From Amia ocellicauda (Eukaryota; Chordata; Actinopteri; Amiiformes; Amiidae): a stretch of DNA of 64,000 nt. Under the pieces are notes generated by a model that did not search any database, had not been told where the DNA came from, and worked only from the letters and a program-made list of their open reading frames with translations. The stretch spans positions 48,137,818 to 48,201,817 of the forward strand of contig NC_089855.1 in assembly GCF_036373705.1 (NCBI RefSeq), in the 5' to 3' direction. Made by a program: the position numbers and the translations under genes. The first letter of the stretch is position 1; each line of letters starts with the position of its first letter. This document shows positions 32,412 to 44,490 of this stretch, in pieces.

Positions 32412-33831
32412 GGGAGGGAGGCCAGGCTGCTTCCCATGAGGCACAGCGACTCCCAGAGCTGAGGATTGGGCTGGGAAGACAGTATCAAGCAACATCATCC
32501 GGGGCAGAGAAGAGTTTCAGACAAAGATCTCCACTGGGGAGTGTGTGAAGAGACAGGGGGAAGTGGCTGGGAGGCAGGTCACTGTGGTTGAAACTCCAGG
32601 CTGGATTCCTGTACAGGCCACTCCAGAGTGTGTTAAGCAGGGGATTGTGCGCAGTGTGTCTCTGTGCCCCCCGGGACCCCACGCTCTCCTCCTGGTCATT
32701 CCTGTGGTCCCCTTCACAGAGACAGACAGGAGATCAGTGCAGGAACACCTGGAGCTCCTCAGTGAGAGAGTCTGGAGACACACTATAGTGCTGTTCACCT
32801 GGGGGGACAAACTGAGAGACACAAGCATTGAGCAGCACATTGAGAGAGGAGGGCAGGAGCTCCAGTGGCTTGTAGAGAAATGTGGGAACAGGTATCATGT
32901 TCTCAACAACAGCAACAGGGGCGACGGCACTCAGGTCACAGAGCTGCTGGACAAGATAGAGGAGATGATGTCAGAGAACAGAGGAGACATGTTTGTCAGT
33001 GAGGAGGAGCTACAGGAGCTGGAGAGAAGAGATAGACGACTGGAGGAGCTGAAACAGAGGACCGGAGAAGACAGGAGAAAGAGAGGAGAGGAGCTGCCTA
33101 TGAAGAGGAGAAACAGAAGTAACAGCTATGAGGAGATGAGAAAGACTCTGAAGTTAGAGGAATCCACAATGCCTGGCAGGAGGAGGAGATCGATTAGCAT
33201 TAATCTACCTCCCAACAGTAAACACCCTGTGAAGAGGAGGAGAAGTAACAGCATGGCACAGCCACCCTCCAGTAAGTGTGATTACAGCTGTATCAGAGTC
33301 TCTGTATCACTGTCTCTCTGAGTCTGTCTCTCTGAGTCTGTCTCTCTGAGTCTCTGTATCACTGTCTCTCTGAGTCTGTCTCTCTGAGTCTGTCTCTCTG
33401 AGTCTCTGTATCACTGTCTCTCTGAGTCTGTGTCTCTGAGTCTCTGTATCTCTGTCTCTCTGAGTCTGTGTCTCTGAGTCTCTGTATCTCTGTCTCTCTG
33501 AGTCTGTGTCTCTGAGTCTCTGTATCTCTGTCTCTCTGAGTCTGTGTCTCTGAGTCTCTGTGTCTCTGTATCTCTGTCTCTCTGGCTCTACACTCACAGC
33601 AGTACAGAGCTGAGCTGTGTCTTCAGAGCCTCCACACTGTGAGCCCCTTGCTGTGCTGTGCTGTGCTGTCCAGTGTCAGTGGTGTCCAGACAGTGTCTCA
33701 GTGATGTTGTGTTGTGTTGTGTTGCAGTGAGTGGAGGAGCAGCTGCAGAGGGAAGCCCAGGAGAGACTGCAGCCCAGCCTGAGGCCTCCAGCTCTGAGGA
33801 GAAGACTGTGGAGAGGCCTGGAGCCCCGTGA
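32412..33831 (+). pseudogene. GIMAP-like pseudogene B, P-loop deleted
   Basis: Exon 2 (32412-33271, acceptor CTGACAG, donor GTAAGTG) and exon 3 (33728-33831, acceptor GTTGCAG) match copies A and C. A deletion of about 19 bp after CTGAGGATT removes the start of the G1 P-loop and shifts the frame. The remaining open frame from 32545 encodes ETPGW at the G3 site (closer to consensus than A and C), [17 protein letters not shown] and HVLNN. Unlike A and C, exon 2 continues into about 90 charged residues (EELQELERRDRRLEELKQR), a predicted coiled coil followed by basic RRRRS-type stretches. So B is a distinct paralogue, not a copy of A or C. Exon 1 is not found. Confidence 0.88.
33296..33590 (+). 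repeat. 38-bp minisatellite, intron 2 of GIMAP B
   Basis: About eight copies of the CTGAGTCTGTGTCTCTGAGT-type unit, at the same position relative to exon 2 as in A and C. This shows that the array predates the duplications. Confidence 0.93.
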
Positions 33832-33964
33832 GCACCGAGGAGGACCAGAGTCTGGGAGACGGGGGCACAGCAGCCTGGACACACACAGAGACTGGACACA
33901 CACAGAGACTGGACACACACTGAGTCTGGACACACACTGTTCCAAATGACTGTAAATAATAATG

Positions 33965-34349
33965 TAATATATTAAACATATTTTAATTATTTTTACAGAT
34001 AAGATTTTTTTTTTTTTTAAACAAAATTGCAGATTTTAATAGATAGAAATATACACCGATCAGCCAGAAATGAACCAGAACCAGAACTTCTACACCAAAA
34101 ACCTGGAAGCTTTGCAACCGTCCTCATGTCGATGCAGTCTGCCAGCCCTCCCATCCTGGCTATCAAAGTCTGCATAACTGTCTCTCAGTAAACCACACAG
34201 GTAGTATATTTCGTGTGCTAGACTAGGATAATATAAATCAAAGTTACATCAAATCTAGTTTTGTATGGATCTAAGTTGTAGGAACGGGTAGCATGACACT
34301 ATTATTTTGTTATTGTAGTGAGCTAATGGTTTTGAGGTCGTGGTTGAAA

Positions 34350-34380
<31 letters not shown>

Positions 34381-35300
34381 GTAAACCAAAGGGTTTCAAA
34401 ACAAAACTGAGACTTTTTTTTATGAACAGAGAGGTACCTCAACTTTCCCTCCTTTCTGTTCACTCACGAAAAGACACTCAGGTGCGCTCTGGTTAACTCT
34501 CCTACTCCAACTCCCCAAGCGGCACGTCACCACCACCTAATATACCCCCCTGGTCACGTGACTCCCACCCTCCAATCGCCGCTCTCTGGCTGTACTACCC
34601 TGGAGACGGGGGAAGCCACATGACCCTTAAACATCCCTCCCTAGCCCCACACAATAACACCCCACATATACACACACACACACACAAACAGGGTCCCCGA
34701 ACTGACCCACCCACCCTCCATACACACTTTTACAACCCCCCCATCCCTTAGGCTGCCCTACTGGCACACACACACACTAACTATCAAAAGTATTTTCTAA
34801 TAAAACCAATAACTGCCAAATGATTAATTAAAAACAATTTGTCCATTGAAACCTTTTCGCTGTGTCATAACAAATCTTTGTTAACATTATTTACAGTGGT
34901 CACTGTGAGACAGGAGAGGTGGAGAGAGAAATGCACTCTCTCCTAACGTGAAAAATATTCCCAAACAGGGGACATATTTATTAATAAAATCACTTTTTAT
35001 CCATCCCACAATTCCCACAAATGACAGAGACAGAAAAGCTGTCAGTTGTGCTGGGAGAGGGACATACAGCCCCAATGGCTGCCCAGTGTGGACACTGTTA
35101 TGTAAATGCATGGAACGTTCTGACAGTGCTGAAAAGTTATGCCGGCAAGTACTGAGAGTGTTACAGGAGAGGGATGAACTGCTTGCCGGTAGAGACATGA
35201 GAGTGAATAATAAAAGCAGTTGCATTTTAAGCATACCTGAGGTTATTGTGTCCTTTATTTACTAATATAACAGACACCAGCCTGAGGGACAGTGTCCAGT
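33965..35300. other. Intergenic region with simple repeats, no gene seen
   Basis: Contains an isolated CACCGATCAGCC Tc1-type terminus word at about 34054, an (AAAT)n tract at about 34349-34380 and a short (CA)n at about 34671-34686. Nothing coding recognised. Confidence 0.45.
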
Positions 35301-35329
35301 GTATGGACACCAGCCTGAGGGACAGTAAG

Positions 35330-38300
35330 CAGTAAGTGGGGTTGATTGTGCCTGGATCGTGTTGCACCAGCGGGATGGAGATGGACTCCATCAATGCGTT
35401 TACAGTCAGACAACAATCTCCACTATCAGACCTCAGTCAAATAACACTCTACCTAAAAAGATTAGCGCAGCCACAAATCAGAGCCAAACTTCCCACAGAA
35501 TTGGTCTCCCTGCCCCTCAGTTACAGATGGTTAGAGCCCAGCACCGAGAACTACACAAGAGCCCTGAACAGAAATTAGATTGAAAACATGTTAGACAGAT
35601 ATCAGATATCCTCTCACTATCAAATAGACCAAAATTGTATAAACTTAGCCACCAGAAATGTAATGAAATATTTGAAAGTCTCTTTAACATTACTTTTAAA
35701 CATTTTAAACATGAAAACAATTAAAACCAAAAGAAAAAATTGTCTAGAAGAGAAAAAGAACAATGGTTTGACCAGGAGTGTGAAACTGCTTGGAAACACC
35801 TGAGGCATCTCCCCAATACTAAACACAGAGAGCCCGACAACCGGGAGGCTCACCTCACCTACTGCCAGGCCCTGCGGCTCTACAAGCACCTCCTCGGGAA
35901 GAAAAAGGACCATTACATGGACAGAAAACTGACAGGCTATTGATCAAAACTCTCTGGGAACTATTAAAAAAAAAAAATACCCCCAAAACAAAAATTGAAA
36001 TACCAAACCAAATGGAGAAGTCTGGAAAACACACTTTCAAAAATCCAAACCCAGAACATGTTAAAATATTGGAAGAAATCATTAACAATAATCAAAATCG
36101 TATAGATAACCCAATTACAATACAGGAACTAAACCATCAAAGCAAGATCCTCAAACCCAGGAAAGCCAGCGGCCCCGACAGCATCAGCCCTGAGACGCTG
36201 AAGTACAGCAGCCCGCAGCTGCAGGAGGCTCTTTAACTTGCTGCTGAGCCACAGTTTCCCTGAGACCTGGAATCAAGGACTGATCACCCCCATCTATAGG
36301 AGTGCAGACAAATTTGAGCAGTAACCTGGGGAAGGTGTTCTGCAGCATCATTAACGCCCGGATACTGGCCTTCCTTACCGAGCACGGTGTCCCGAGTAAG
36401 AGTCAGATTGGCTTCCACCCAAAACACCGCACAACTGCCCATATTTACACCCTAATGTCACTGTTTCCCCCCGCACTTCTCCAACTCACCAACAGAGGTC
36501 ATCATCACCAGAGTTCTAAAGCCCATTTACCTGTTATTCCACATTCCTCAAATCCCAGTGCACTCTCTCTCACCTCCCTCAGCTCCCATTCGCTCAGCAC
36601 TGCCCAGCACCCATTACCTACCTTCTCTTGCCCAGTATATAAACCCCTTGGTCTCATTTCTAATTGCTAAGTCTAGTCTTCCTTTCAGTTGCTATTCTCA
36701 GTGGTCCCGATTGCCTATTGATTGCCCTTCTTGTGTACCTCGACCTATGATTCCTCTATGATTCTCCCTTCCAGCCTGTTCACTTTCTCATTGACCCTTG
36801 CCTGCCTTTTTGACCTCGCCTTTGGATATTCCTTGACATTGCCTTTGCCAGTATTGACCCTCGCCTGTCCTTGGACTTCCTTATCTCTGCACCTGGGTTC
36901 CTCATACCAGAGTCCCCACGTTACACCTACACATCCTCATACGCAAACACATCAACCAAAAAAATAGGTAAAATATTTGCTTGCTTTATTGACTTTATAA
37001 GAAGCACTTGGTTCAATCTGGCACAAAGGACTACATTACAGGCTGCTCCAAAGTGGTGTAGGGGGTAAAGTCTATGACATCATCAAATCAGTGTACTCAG
37101 AAAATAAGTGCACAGTGAAAATTGGTGATAAAAGATCAGAGTTCTCCAGTCAGGGTGGGGACTGAGGCAGGGCTGCAGTCTGAGTCCAACACTGCTCAAC
37201 ATCTATATCAACGAGTTGCCACAGTGTTGAGCAGTCTGACGCCCTCGGCCTCACTCTCACTCTCCATGACACAGAGATCCAGCTCCTGCTCTACAGAGGA
37301 CCTGGTGTTGCTATCGCGCACAGAGCAGGGGCTGCAGCAGAACCAGGCCGTGCTGAAGCAGCACTGGCAGACCTGGGCCCTGACAGTCAAACCGGACAAG
37401 ACCACAGTCATGGTTTTCCTGAAGAAAGCCAGATCTCAGAGACACAGGTACCGCCTCACGTTGGGCAGCACGGTGCTACAGCACAGCACCAGCTACAGTT
37501 ACCTGGGCCTGACCCTCAGCGCCTTAGGGAGTTTCAATCAGTTTCAACTAATAGAAAAAGCGCGTCGGGCTTTCAATGCCATAAAAACATAATTTGGCCA
37601 AACAAAAAATACCCATACAAATCTGGTTGGAAATTTTCCAAGCAATTATCCAGCCAATCCTCATCTACGGGAGTGAGGTGTGGGGTCCGCTCACAAACCC
37701 CACCTATACAGTCTGAGATAAAAGCCCGATAGAAAAACTGCAACTTCAGTTCTGTAAGCACATCCTGCAGGTCCACAGGAATGCCCCAACACAGCTTGCA
37801 GAGCAGAGCTGGGTCTGTTTCCCCTGCTGATCCCCATCCAGAAGAGGGCAGTGAAGTTCTGGTCCAACCTAAAGTAGGCAGACCGCCAATCCTACCACCT
37901 CAAAGCACTACTGAGCAACCAGCTCTCCCCGGAGTGGGACCCTCTTGGCCAGCTGGCTCTGAGGCTCATGACCCCGAGCTGCACGGGTACTGAAGAGCCC
38001 CAGGGCCAGATCTCCACAACAACCACAACAACTCAAAATCAATAGATAAACTTGAATGTTATGGGGCCCTAGATAGGAATATTACATTTGCAGAATACCT
38101 AAAAATCTAAAACTCAAAAGAAAGGCAAACATTGACAAGGTACAGACTCAGTGACCACAGCCTGGCGATCGAAGCGGGCCAAAACAGACGGTCCTGGGTC
38201 GCCAGAGAGAGATCGAAACAGAGACACTTCCTGCTGTCCTGCTCGAAATACACAGACATACGAAAAGAATAAACCCCCAAATTTCTGAACCATATCAGAG

Positions 38301-38843
38301 AATTCACACTCCTCCCAGATACTGAAAAGGTCCCCATCTTTCTGGGAGAGGAGGAGAACACTGCCGGTATAGCAGCCAAATATGTGTCTGCCTGCCACAG
38401 CCGGAGGGACAACATGTGGACGGCCAGCATCTGCACGAGCCCACTGATACAGGGAGGCGGGACAGCCACACAGCCTGTAGTCTGATCAGCGGATCAGAGG
38501 GGGGCAGTGTTAGAGCCGCTTTCTAAGGTGGTGGAGGGGGGACTTTTCTGGGAATGAGGAATATTATTACAATTATTTACTATGATATATATTTATATTA
38601 TTATATATGTATTGAAATGTACCTAATCATACCATTTGCAGTGATTTTCTTTTTAGTTATTAATTTAATTATTTTAATTATGTTTAATCTATGTATTTAT
38701 TTTAATAATTAGTTTACTTTTCTATGAATCTATATTTTCATGTTGATATGTATGAATTATATCACATGCTTTGGCAAAACTTGTATACAAATGTCATGCC
38801 AATAAAGCTTGCATTGAATTGAATTGAATTGAATTGAATTGAG
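35330..38843 (+). mobile_element. LINE (class uncertain, GAATT tail repeats), decayed
   Basis: Broken plus-strand frames encode a non-LTR retrotransposon ORF2. 35740-36236 gives pre-RT and RT start (ILKPRKASGPDSISPETLK). 36302-36450 gives NARILAFLTEHGVPSKSQIGF. The frame resumes after a solo LTR at about 36926 and continues with FACFIDF, YINEL-like and LVLLSRTEQGLQQ blocks to 37592. C-terminal pieces with YGSEVWGP follow near 37660. The 3' end has AATAAAG (38801) followed by GAATT tail repeats (38813-38842). It has many stops and frameshifts. The tail style suggests an I/Nimb-like or related fish LINE, but I am not certain of the clade. Confidence 0.8.
36456..36925 (+). mobile_element. Solo LTR inserted in the LINE ORF
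   Basis: Begins TGTCACTG and ends CACGTTACA. CCTA at 36451-36454 and 36926-36929 is the target duplication (4 bp, or 5 with one mismatch). Removing it restores a continuous LINE frame. Contains CAGTATATAAACCCC (TATA, about 36635) and the CTTGCCTGCC/ACCTGGGTTCC blocks common in fish LTRs. Confidence 0.8.
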
Positions 38844-39170
38844 ACAGCGATACAGAGACTCAGAGACACAGACTCAGAGAGACAGAGATACAGAGACTCA
38901 GAGACACAGACTCAGAGAGACAGAGATACAGAGACTCAGAGACACAGACTCAGAGAGACAGAGATACAGAGACTCAGAGAGACAGATATACAGACACTCA
39001 GAGACACAGACTCAGAGAGACAGAGATGCAGAGACTCAGAGTGACAGTCTCCGATCAATCAAGCAAGAGAGCTTCAGATCAAGTCATCAGGTGTCTGACC
39101 AGCACAGCACTACTCTGTCCTGCACATATTTCATAGCTGTTTCAGAAGCACAGCTGCCATACAGAGAGGC
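38844..39170 (-). pseudogene. GIMAP locus fragment D, exon 2 deleted
   Basis: 38844-39045 is the 38-bp intron 2 minisatellite in the orientation of copy A. It is joined at about 39050 directly to sequence matching copy A 22930-23045 (ATCAATCAAGC, GAGAGCTTCAGATCAAGT, CAGGTGTCTGACC), which lies in intron 1. Everything between, including the whole of exon 2 and its splice sites, is missing. It is a fourth, coding-free copy of the locus. Confidence 0.85.
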
Positions 39171-39525
39171 GCTTACTCAAGACACATCTCTTCCGACAGC
39201 ACTTGTAATATTAGTCCTCTATCCCTGCTAGATGCACTTCAGCTTATTATGCTCCTCTCGTTCTTGATTGTTTTCCTCCTTGCTCCCTTTCCCGTAGCCC
39301 TCGTCTGTAACCCTACATCTTGACAGCACTTAGCTTTCACCGTCCAGGATGTAGGAAGTCTCTTAATGTACTTTTGCAAATTGTAATTGGAATTTGTAAA
39401 ATGTATTATTTTGAATTGCTATGTTTTAGCTAAGTTGAATTTGTAATGATTGATGCCTTGTACTTCTCTGTATTTTTGCACTGATGTTGTAAGTCGCCCT
39501 GGATAAGGGCGTCTGCCAAGAAATA
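39163..39525 (+). repeat. LINE-type 3' end repeat
   Basis: Contains CATCTCTTCCGACAGCACTT (coding-like end) and finishes with AAGTCGCCCTGGATAAGGGC then GTCTGCCAAGAAATAATAA, a very common fish 3' module, running into a (TAA)n tract (39538-39580). Confidence 0.65.
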
Positions 39526-39537
39526 ATAATAACATTA

Positions 39538-39538
39538 T

Positions 39539-39580
<42 letters not shown>
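39538..39580. repeat. (TAA)n microsatellite
   Basis: Trinucleotide tract adjoining the repeat tail. Confidence 0.9.
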
Positions 39581-39599
39581 GCATTTCCCAAATTTCAAC

Positions 39600-40560
39600 A
39601 ACCCTAGTGAAATAGTCGAATCTATCACATCAGTATGTCATGTATTTCAGTGCACTGCATGTTTCAACACAATTGTACATTACTGAGATACAGACAATGA
39701 GTCTCATAAAGCAGTTTGCAAAACTAGTGAAATACATCTGGTGTCTCATATATCTGTACAATATCACCCATGTTTCTGTTTACTGTGCATGATTAATAAA
39801 GACATGTTTAACTCTTTATTTGAAGGATTGAAAAGGGTCTTTTGAGGAACTGGAAAATCAGAAGTGTTTCTCACACTACAAGAGTCACTTAATTGCAAAA
39901 ATGGTTTAAAACCATAAAAAGGAGAACTTAAAATCAGACACCCAGATAAGAACTACATAGGTTTGGTCTTTATAACTCACCCTGTTATTCTGGTTATTTA
40001 TTTAAATACGTTTTTTTATTTATAAAGAACTGTTGTGTGTTCCTTACTGATGTTCTGATGATGCTGATGTTCTGTTTTACAAATTAAATCATTCTAAATG
40101 TTTGAAATTGTGTTTTTCCTGGGGTCAAATTGAACCCGAACATAATACGTTACTATCAGGGGTTAAATTAGGCTGGGGCTGTCCTTGCCTTGTCTGGGGA
40201 ACAGTTGATCATCCTTGACCAGGAGTTCCTGCTGTCCTGGAACCAGTGAGTATAACTGAGTCCAGGTTCCCAGTCAGAGTGTATAATCTCTCCTCTGCAA
40301 AAGCTGCACTTTCGAAAGGAGTTGGTTTAGGTATCTTAATTTAAACTTTTCCCGACTCTGTACTTGATACCACTGAGAAAACCACCCAAACGCAAGGGGA
40401 ACTCTATCCAAAGGAGGATCCTACAGTTTCTCCACTGCACCAGATTGGGAGAGTTGAATCAATGACTGCATTAGACCTGCCTAAAGTGAAGCACTTAGTG
40501 AAAACCAGCAAGAGCAACTGATTGTTTTGCTTTTAAAGTACCAGTCCCTCTTTGCAAACA
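39600..40560. other. Intergenic region, no gene seen
   Basis: No recognised coding or repeat ends until Gypsy-like sequence begins near 40590. Confidence 0.45.
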
Positions 40561-40589
40561 GTGATGTTGATTAGGCCACTTCTCTTCTA

Positions 40590-41690
40590 TTGTGCACACC
40601 ATTGACACTGGAGAAGCTAGACCTGTACGCCAGCCTGCACGTCAAACCCCCCTGGGTTTCCAAGAAGAGGAAGAGCACTACCTCCAAGCCATGCTAGATA
40701 CAGGTGTTGCAGCACCCTCCAACTCTGCATGGGCATCTCCTGTGGTATTAGTATGAAAAAAAAGATGGTGGAGTACGCTGCTGCGTGGATTATAGGCATC
40801 TCAACAGCCTAACCATTAAGGATGCCTATCCACTGCCGAAAATTGAAGAGTGCCTTGATGTGCTGGGTAACTCTACTGTTTTGTCAACACTAGACCTGCA
40901 GTGCAGATACTGACAGATCGAGGTGGATATAAAAGATTGTAACAAGACAGCATTTGTCACCAGGTATGGAATGTATGAATATACAAGAATGACATTTGAA
41001 CTCTGTAAAGCTCCCAGTATATTTCAAAGGGCCATGAAGCTGGTGCTGTGGGGTCTGCCGTGAGAGACACTCTTAATCTACCTTGATGACATTATCATCT
41101 TTGGAGATTTGAGCAAAGCCTGGAGCGTCTGGCTACTGTTTTTGAGAGCTTGCACAGCTATGGCTTAAAGTTGAAAAACATCCAAGTGTCAGCTGCTCAA
41201 ACAGCAAGTTTAATTATTTTTTTTGTCATCAGTGGTGAAGGCATTAGTACAAACCCTGCAAGACTGGCAGCACCCTAACACATTGCAGAAATTGCAAGCT
41301 TTCCTGGGCCTGTGCAACTATTACCTATGGCTTGTTCCTGTTTTTGTGGAAATTGCACACCCTTAAAACGTTCTCCTCGAAAAAGGGACTGAGTTTCATT
41401 GGGGTGGGGCACAGCAGACTGCATTTGAACAACTCAAACAAAAACAACAGCCCCAGTTCTAGTGTATCCAGCAGCAGAGAGCAAGTTAATCCTTGACACA
41501 GAAGCCTCAAACTGGAGCATTGGAGCAGTTCTGTCTCAACTCCAAGAGGTGAAGAAACAGTTATCTCATAACTGTCATCTGACACCTGCCCAACAACAAT
41601 ACTGTGTGACAAGACGGGAGCTTGTCACCATAGTGCGCTACACTCACCAATTCCGACACTACCTCCTTGGGCTTTTTATTTCTCTTTATT
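40590..41690 (+). pseudogene. Gypsy-type pol remnant (RT and RNase H), plus strand
   Basis: Conceptual plus-strand reading shows RT blocks VDYRHLNSLTIKDAYPLPKIEE, LSTLDLQ, FVTRYGMYEYTRM and LIYLDDIIIFG. RNase H follows at 41462-41670 (LILDTEASNWSIGAVLSQ, TRRELVTIVRYTHQFRHYL). There are several in-frame stops (for example TGA within the RT at about 40911 and about 41062) and frameshifts. Integrase is missing because the sequence ends where an oppositely oriented Gypsy remnant begins. Confidence 0.88.
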
Positions 41691-41859
41691 TCTCACTTGC
41701 TCTTATATTCTGCCTTTACAAAGGGAGAAGTGGCAGTGGAAAGAACTACCACAATAGAGAGGAATAAGGGGGGTTACTCCAGCACAAGCGGACACACTCA
41801 GGGGAGAGAAGGAGATCAACATTAAAGTGAATACAACACAAAGGGAAACGGACAGATAC

Positions 41860-42480
41860 ACTTAAGACAGAACACAACCTCTGTGAGGCGATGGAGAGGT
41901 CCGGCGATGTGGGCAAAGTCCTGGACAAAGCGGCAGTAGTAGGAGGCCAGCCCCATGAAGCTGCGGAGGCCACTGACGGAGGTGGGGGTGGACCATTCCC
42001 GTACTGCGGCTACTTTGGCTGGGTCTGTGGCAACTCCCTCCAGCCCAACAACATGTCCTAGGAAGGCGACTCACCACTGCAGCAGCTCTTACTTTCGGGG
42101 GTTTAGGTGCAGACCTGCCTGGCGGATGTTCTCCAGGACACGGCAGAGGTTGGCTGGGGCTTCAGTGAAGTCAGGGGCATGCACCAGGAGGTCGTCAAGG
42201 TAGAGGACACACTGGGACCATGGAATGGAGGACAGCACACGTTCCATTAGGCACTCAAAGGTGGCAAGCGCATTGCACAGGCCGAAGGGCATGACTGTGA
42301 CTGCCACAGACCCTGCCCTATGGAGAAGGCAGTCTTTGGGCGGGTTTCCGGTGCCATCTCTACCTGCCAATAGCCGCTGCAGAGGTCAAGAGAACAGAAC
42401 TAGCCTGAACCCACAATGTAGTCCAGGGCGTCATCGATCCATGGTAGCGGGTATGAGTCTTCTCTGGTGATCTGTTTCAG
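41860..42480 (-). pseudogene. Gypsy reverse transcriptase fragment
   Basis: The minus-strand frame 42370-42089 encodes AVTVMPFGLCNALATFECLM and CVLYLDDLLVHA (the YLDD catalytic box), followed after frameshifts by FLGH/YYRRF-type connection sequence near 41950. Upstream RT blocks are scattered in other frames to about 42480. Confidence 0.88.
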
Positions 42481-42832
42481 TTTCTTATAATCTAGGTGCC
42501 ATCTTTTTTCTGACCAGCACCGCTGGAGCTGACTATGGGCTGTCAGATGGTTCGATCACCCCCACAGCGGTCATCTCCTTAATCTTTGCCTCTGCAGGTG
42601 TCCTCTTCTCCTATGCCATGCTGAACCAGGTTGGTGCGGGTGCAGTCCTCATCTTGTGCCACGAAAAATTCCCCAAACTCAGTAGCTTCTGTAGTTGTTA
42701 CCGTTGTCCCTCATCCAGGCTGTTGCTGCTGCCCTGGAGTAGGTCCCGCACTGCTTGTGTGGTCTCTGTCGACACCCCGGCGCCGGGATGCCTGTGGGCT
42801 GGTACGGCGGCCTGTCACTTGCTATTGTCGGC

Positions 42833-42844
42833 TTCAGAGACTGC
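42833..42844. repeat. Target-site duplication of Tx1 3' insertion, left
   Basis: TTCAGAGACTGC is repeated at 43275-43286. Confidence 0.9.
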
Positions 42845-43274
42845 TTAATTGTTTTTAAAGATTTAGTTGTTTTTAAATCACATTGTTTAGGGTTTTTGGT
42901 ATAGTTTTGTTATATTCTGTTGTCAAATACATTGACCGTTTTGGGTTTAATTTAAAATGCATTGGACCTTTTTTTTTTTTTTTTTTTTTTCCTTTTTAAT
43001 TGTTTCTTTATTTTGTTCAATGCATTTTCAGTTATTTTCAATGTATTTGACCTTTTTGTTGGTGGGCAGTTTTTGCTTTTATCACGTTTGTTTTGTTGTT
43101 TTGGGCACGTTTATTTTAAAGTTAATTGTTTTTGTTCTTGTTAAAATCACAGATTTTAAAAAAATTTAAGTGATTTTAAGGATTGATTTTAAAGATTTTA
43201 ATCATAAGTATTAAAAAAATTGAATTGTTATTATTTTATGAAACGAAAAATACTAAATTCAATAAAATAGTATA
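42845..43274 (+). mobile_element. Tx1 LINE 3'-UTR insertion, 5'-truncated
   Basis: 430 bp that match the 3' UTR of the LINE at 15741-19903 in the opposite orientation (shared words TTTTTAAAGATTTAGTTG and AAATGCATTGGACC). Flanked by the exact 12-bp duplication TTCAGAGACTGC. It disrupts the Gypsy element between protease and RT. Confidence 0.92.
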
Positions 43275-43429
43275 TTCAGAGACTGCGGTGAGCACCTTTG
43301 TTTTCCGCTTCCAGCACCGTTCGGTCTCCGAAGAAGTGGCAGTTTGCATGGAATTCCCCCCCTCGCCAGCATTCGGAGAGAGAGACGTCACCTCCCGGAA
43401 AGGTGAGTCGCTGTGACTGGAAATCCAGT

Positions 43430-43714
43430 TTAGCTCCTAGGCTGACAAAGAAATCCAGCCCCAGATGCAGGCCTCACGGATTGGGGCCAGCCGTAATTTG
43501 TGTCGGAGTCCCAGCCACCAACCTCCATCAGCAGCTGTTTACTCCCCAGCATCCGCCTCTTCTCCCCAGTCACCATCCTCAGGCTCAGCGAGGTAGTTCC
43601 CCAGGTTGCTTCTGGGGTGGCGAGAAATTTTGGAGCCGGAATCCACTCAATTAAGCAGGGGAGGTACAAACCGCGGCCCGGACCGATCCGGCCCACCCCA
43701 GTGGCTTCTTTCAT
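43430..43714 (-). pseudogene. Gypsy protease region, decayed
   Basis: The minus-strand sequence lies in the position expected for the aspartic protease between gag and RT. The frame is open for about 94 codons, but the DTG active-site triad is not in this frame. Assignment rests mainly on position within the element. Confidence 0.4.
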
Positions 43715-44118
43715 CTCCGCTGCTGGGTCAGGGGAATAAGTGTGATGGGACGGCTGTTCCCCTCTTAAGCCATCCCATTAAGTTTTACGGAGGCTTGGGC
43801 AAGGACTGTGGTTGTGGTGCCCGGCAGACCCGTGCTACATGGCCTCTCTTGCCTCAGTGGTGGCAGAAAACATCCCGGGTTTGGACTGCTGCTTCAGTGT
43901 GGTGACATGGCAGGGTCCGACTGGGTTGAGGTGTGCCAAATATTCCCTCCACATGGGCCGCCAACTGCAGAGCTTGTTCGAGAGTGCCTGTTGCTGTTAG
44001 CCTCACGTAGCACCCAAGGTCTTCAGTAGTCAATACTCAGAGGAAAGCTTGGAGAGCGAGTTCTGCCTGGGCTGATGGGGGGAAACCGTGGTAGCTCCGC
44101 CGGACCATGTAGCGGGCG

Positions 44119-44490
44119 TCAGCTGCAAGGGGGCCCCATCTTCTCTCTGGGCTTCCTCCTCAGTGCAGTCAATTTCTCTAACCAGGTGCTGGTTAGTTCT
44201 CTGTCACTGAAAACCTGCTGCAGTGTTGCGACTAAGGCTTGGTAATCTCGTTGCTCTTCCTCTGGTACATCTGGGAGCGCTTGTCGGGCTTTGTCATCCA
44301 GAGCCATGGCTAGTTGCCTGGTCATCTCCTCTTCCATCCACTGGCCTGCCCACGCCGCTTGTTGGAGTTGGGCTTGATAGGTTTCCCAACCCACTGACCC
44401 ATCATTCTTGTGCCCTCTCATGGCTGGACGACGGGATCTACTTCGTTCCGCCTGGCCGGTTCCTGTACTGCCGACCGTCTTCCCAGACAT
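44119..44490 (-). pseudogene. Gypsy gag fragment
   Basis: A 123-codon minus-strand frame contains GWETYQAQLQQAAWAGQW, ALDDKARQALPDVP and DYQALVATLQQVFSDRE, a typical fish Gypsy gag capsid pattern (W-x-Y-x-x-Q followed by the ALxxxARxxL helix). The gag start lies upstream near 44808 in another frame. Confidence 0.78.

Noticed and set aside
34054..34065. Isolated CACCGATCAGCC resembling a Tc1 terminus
   Set aside because: The following sequence does not match the family beyond 12 bp and no second end is present.
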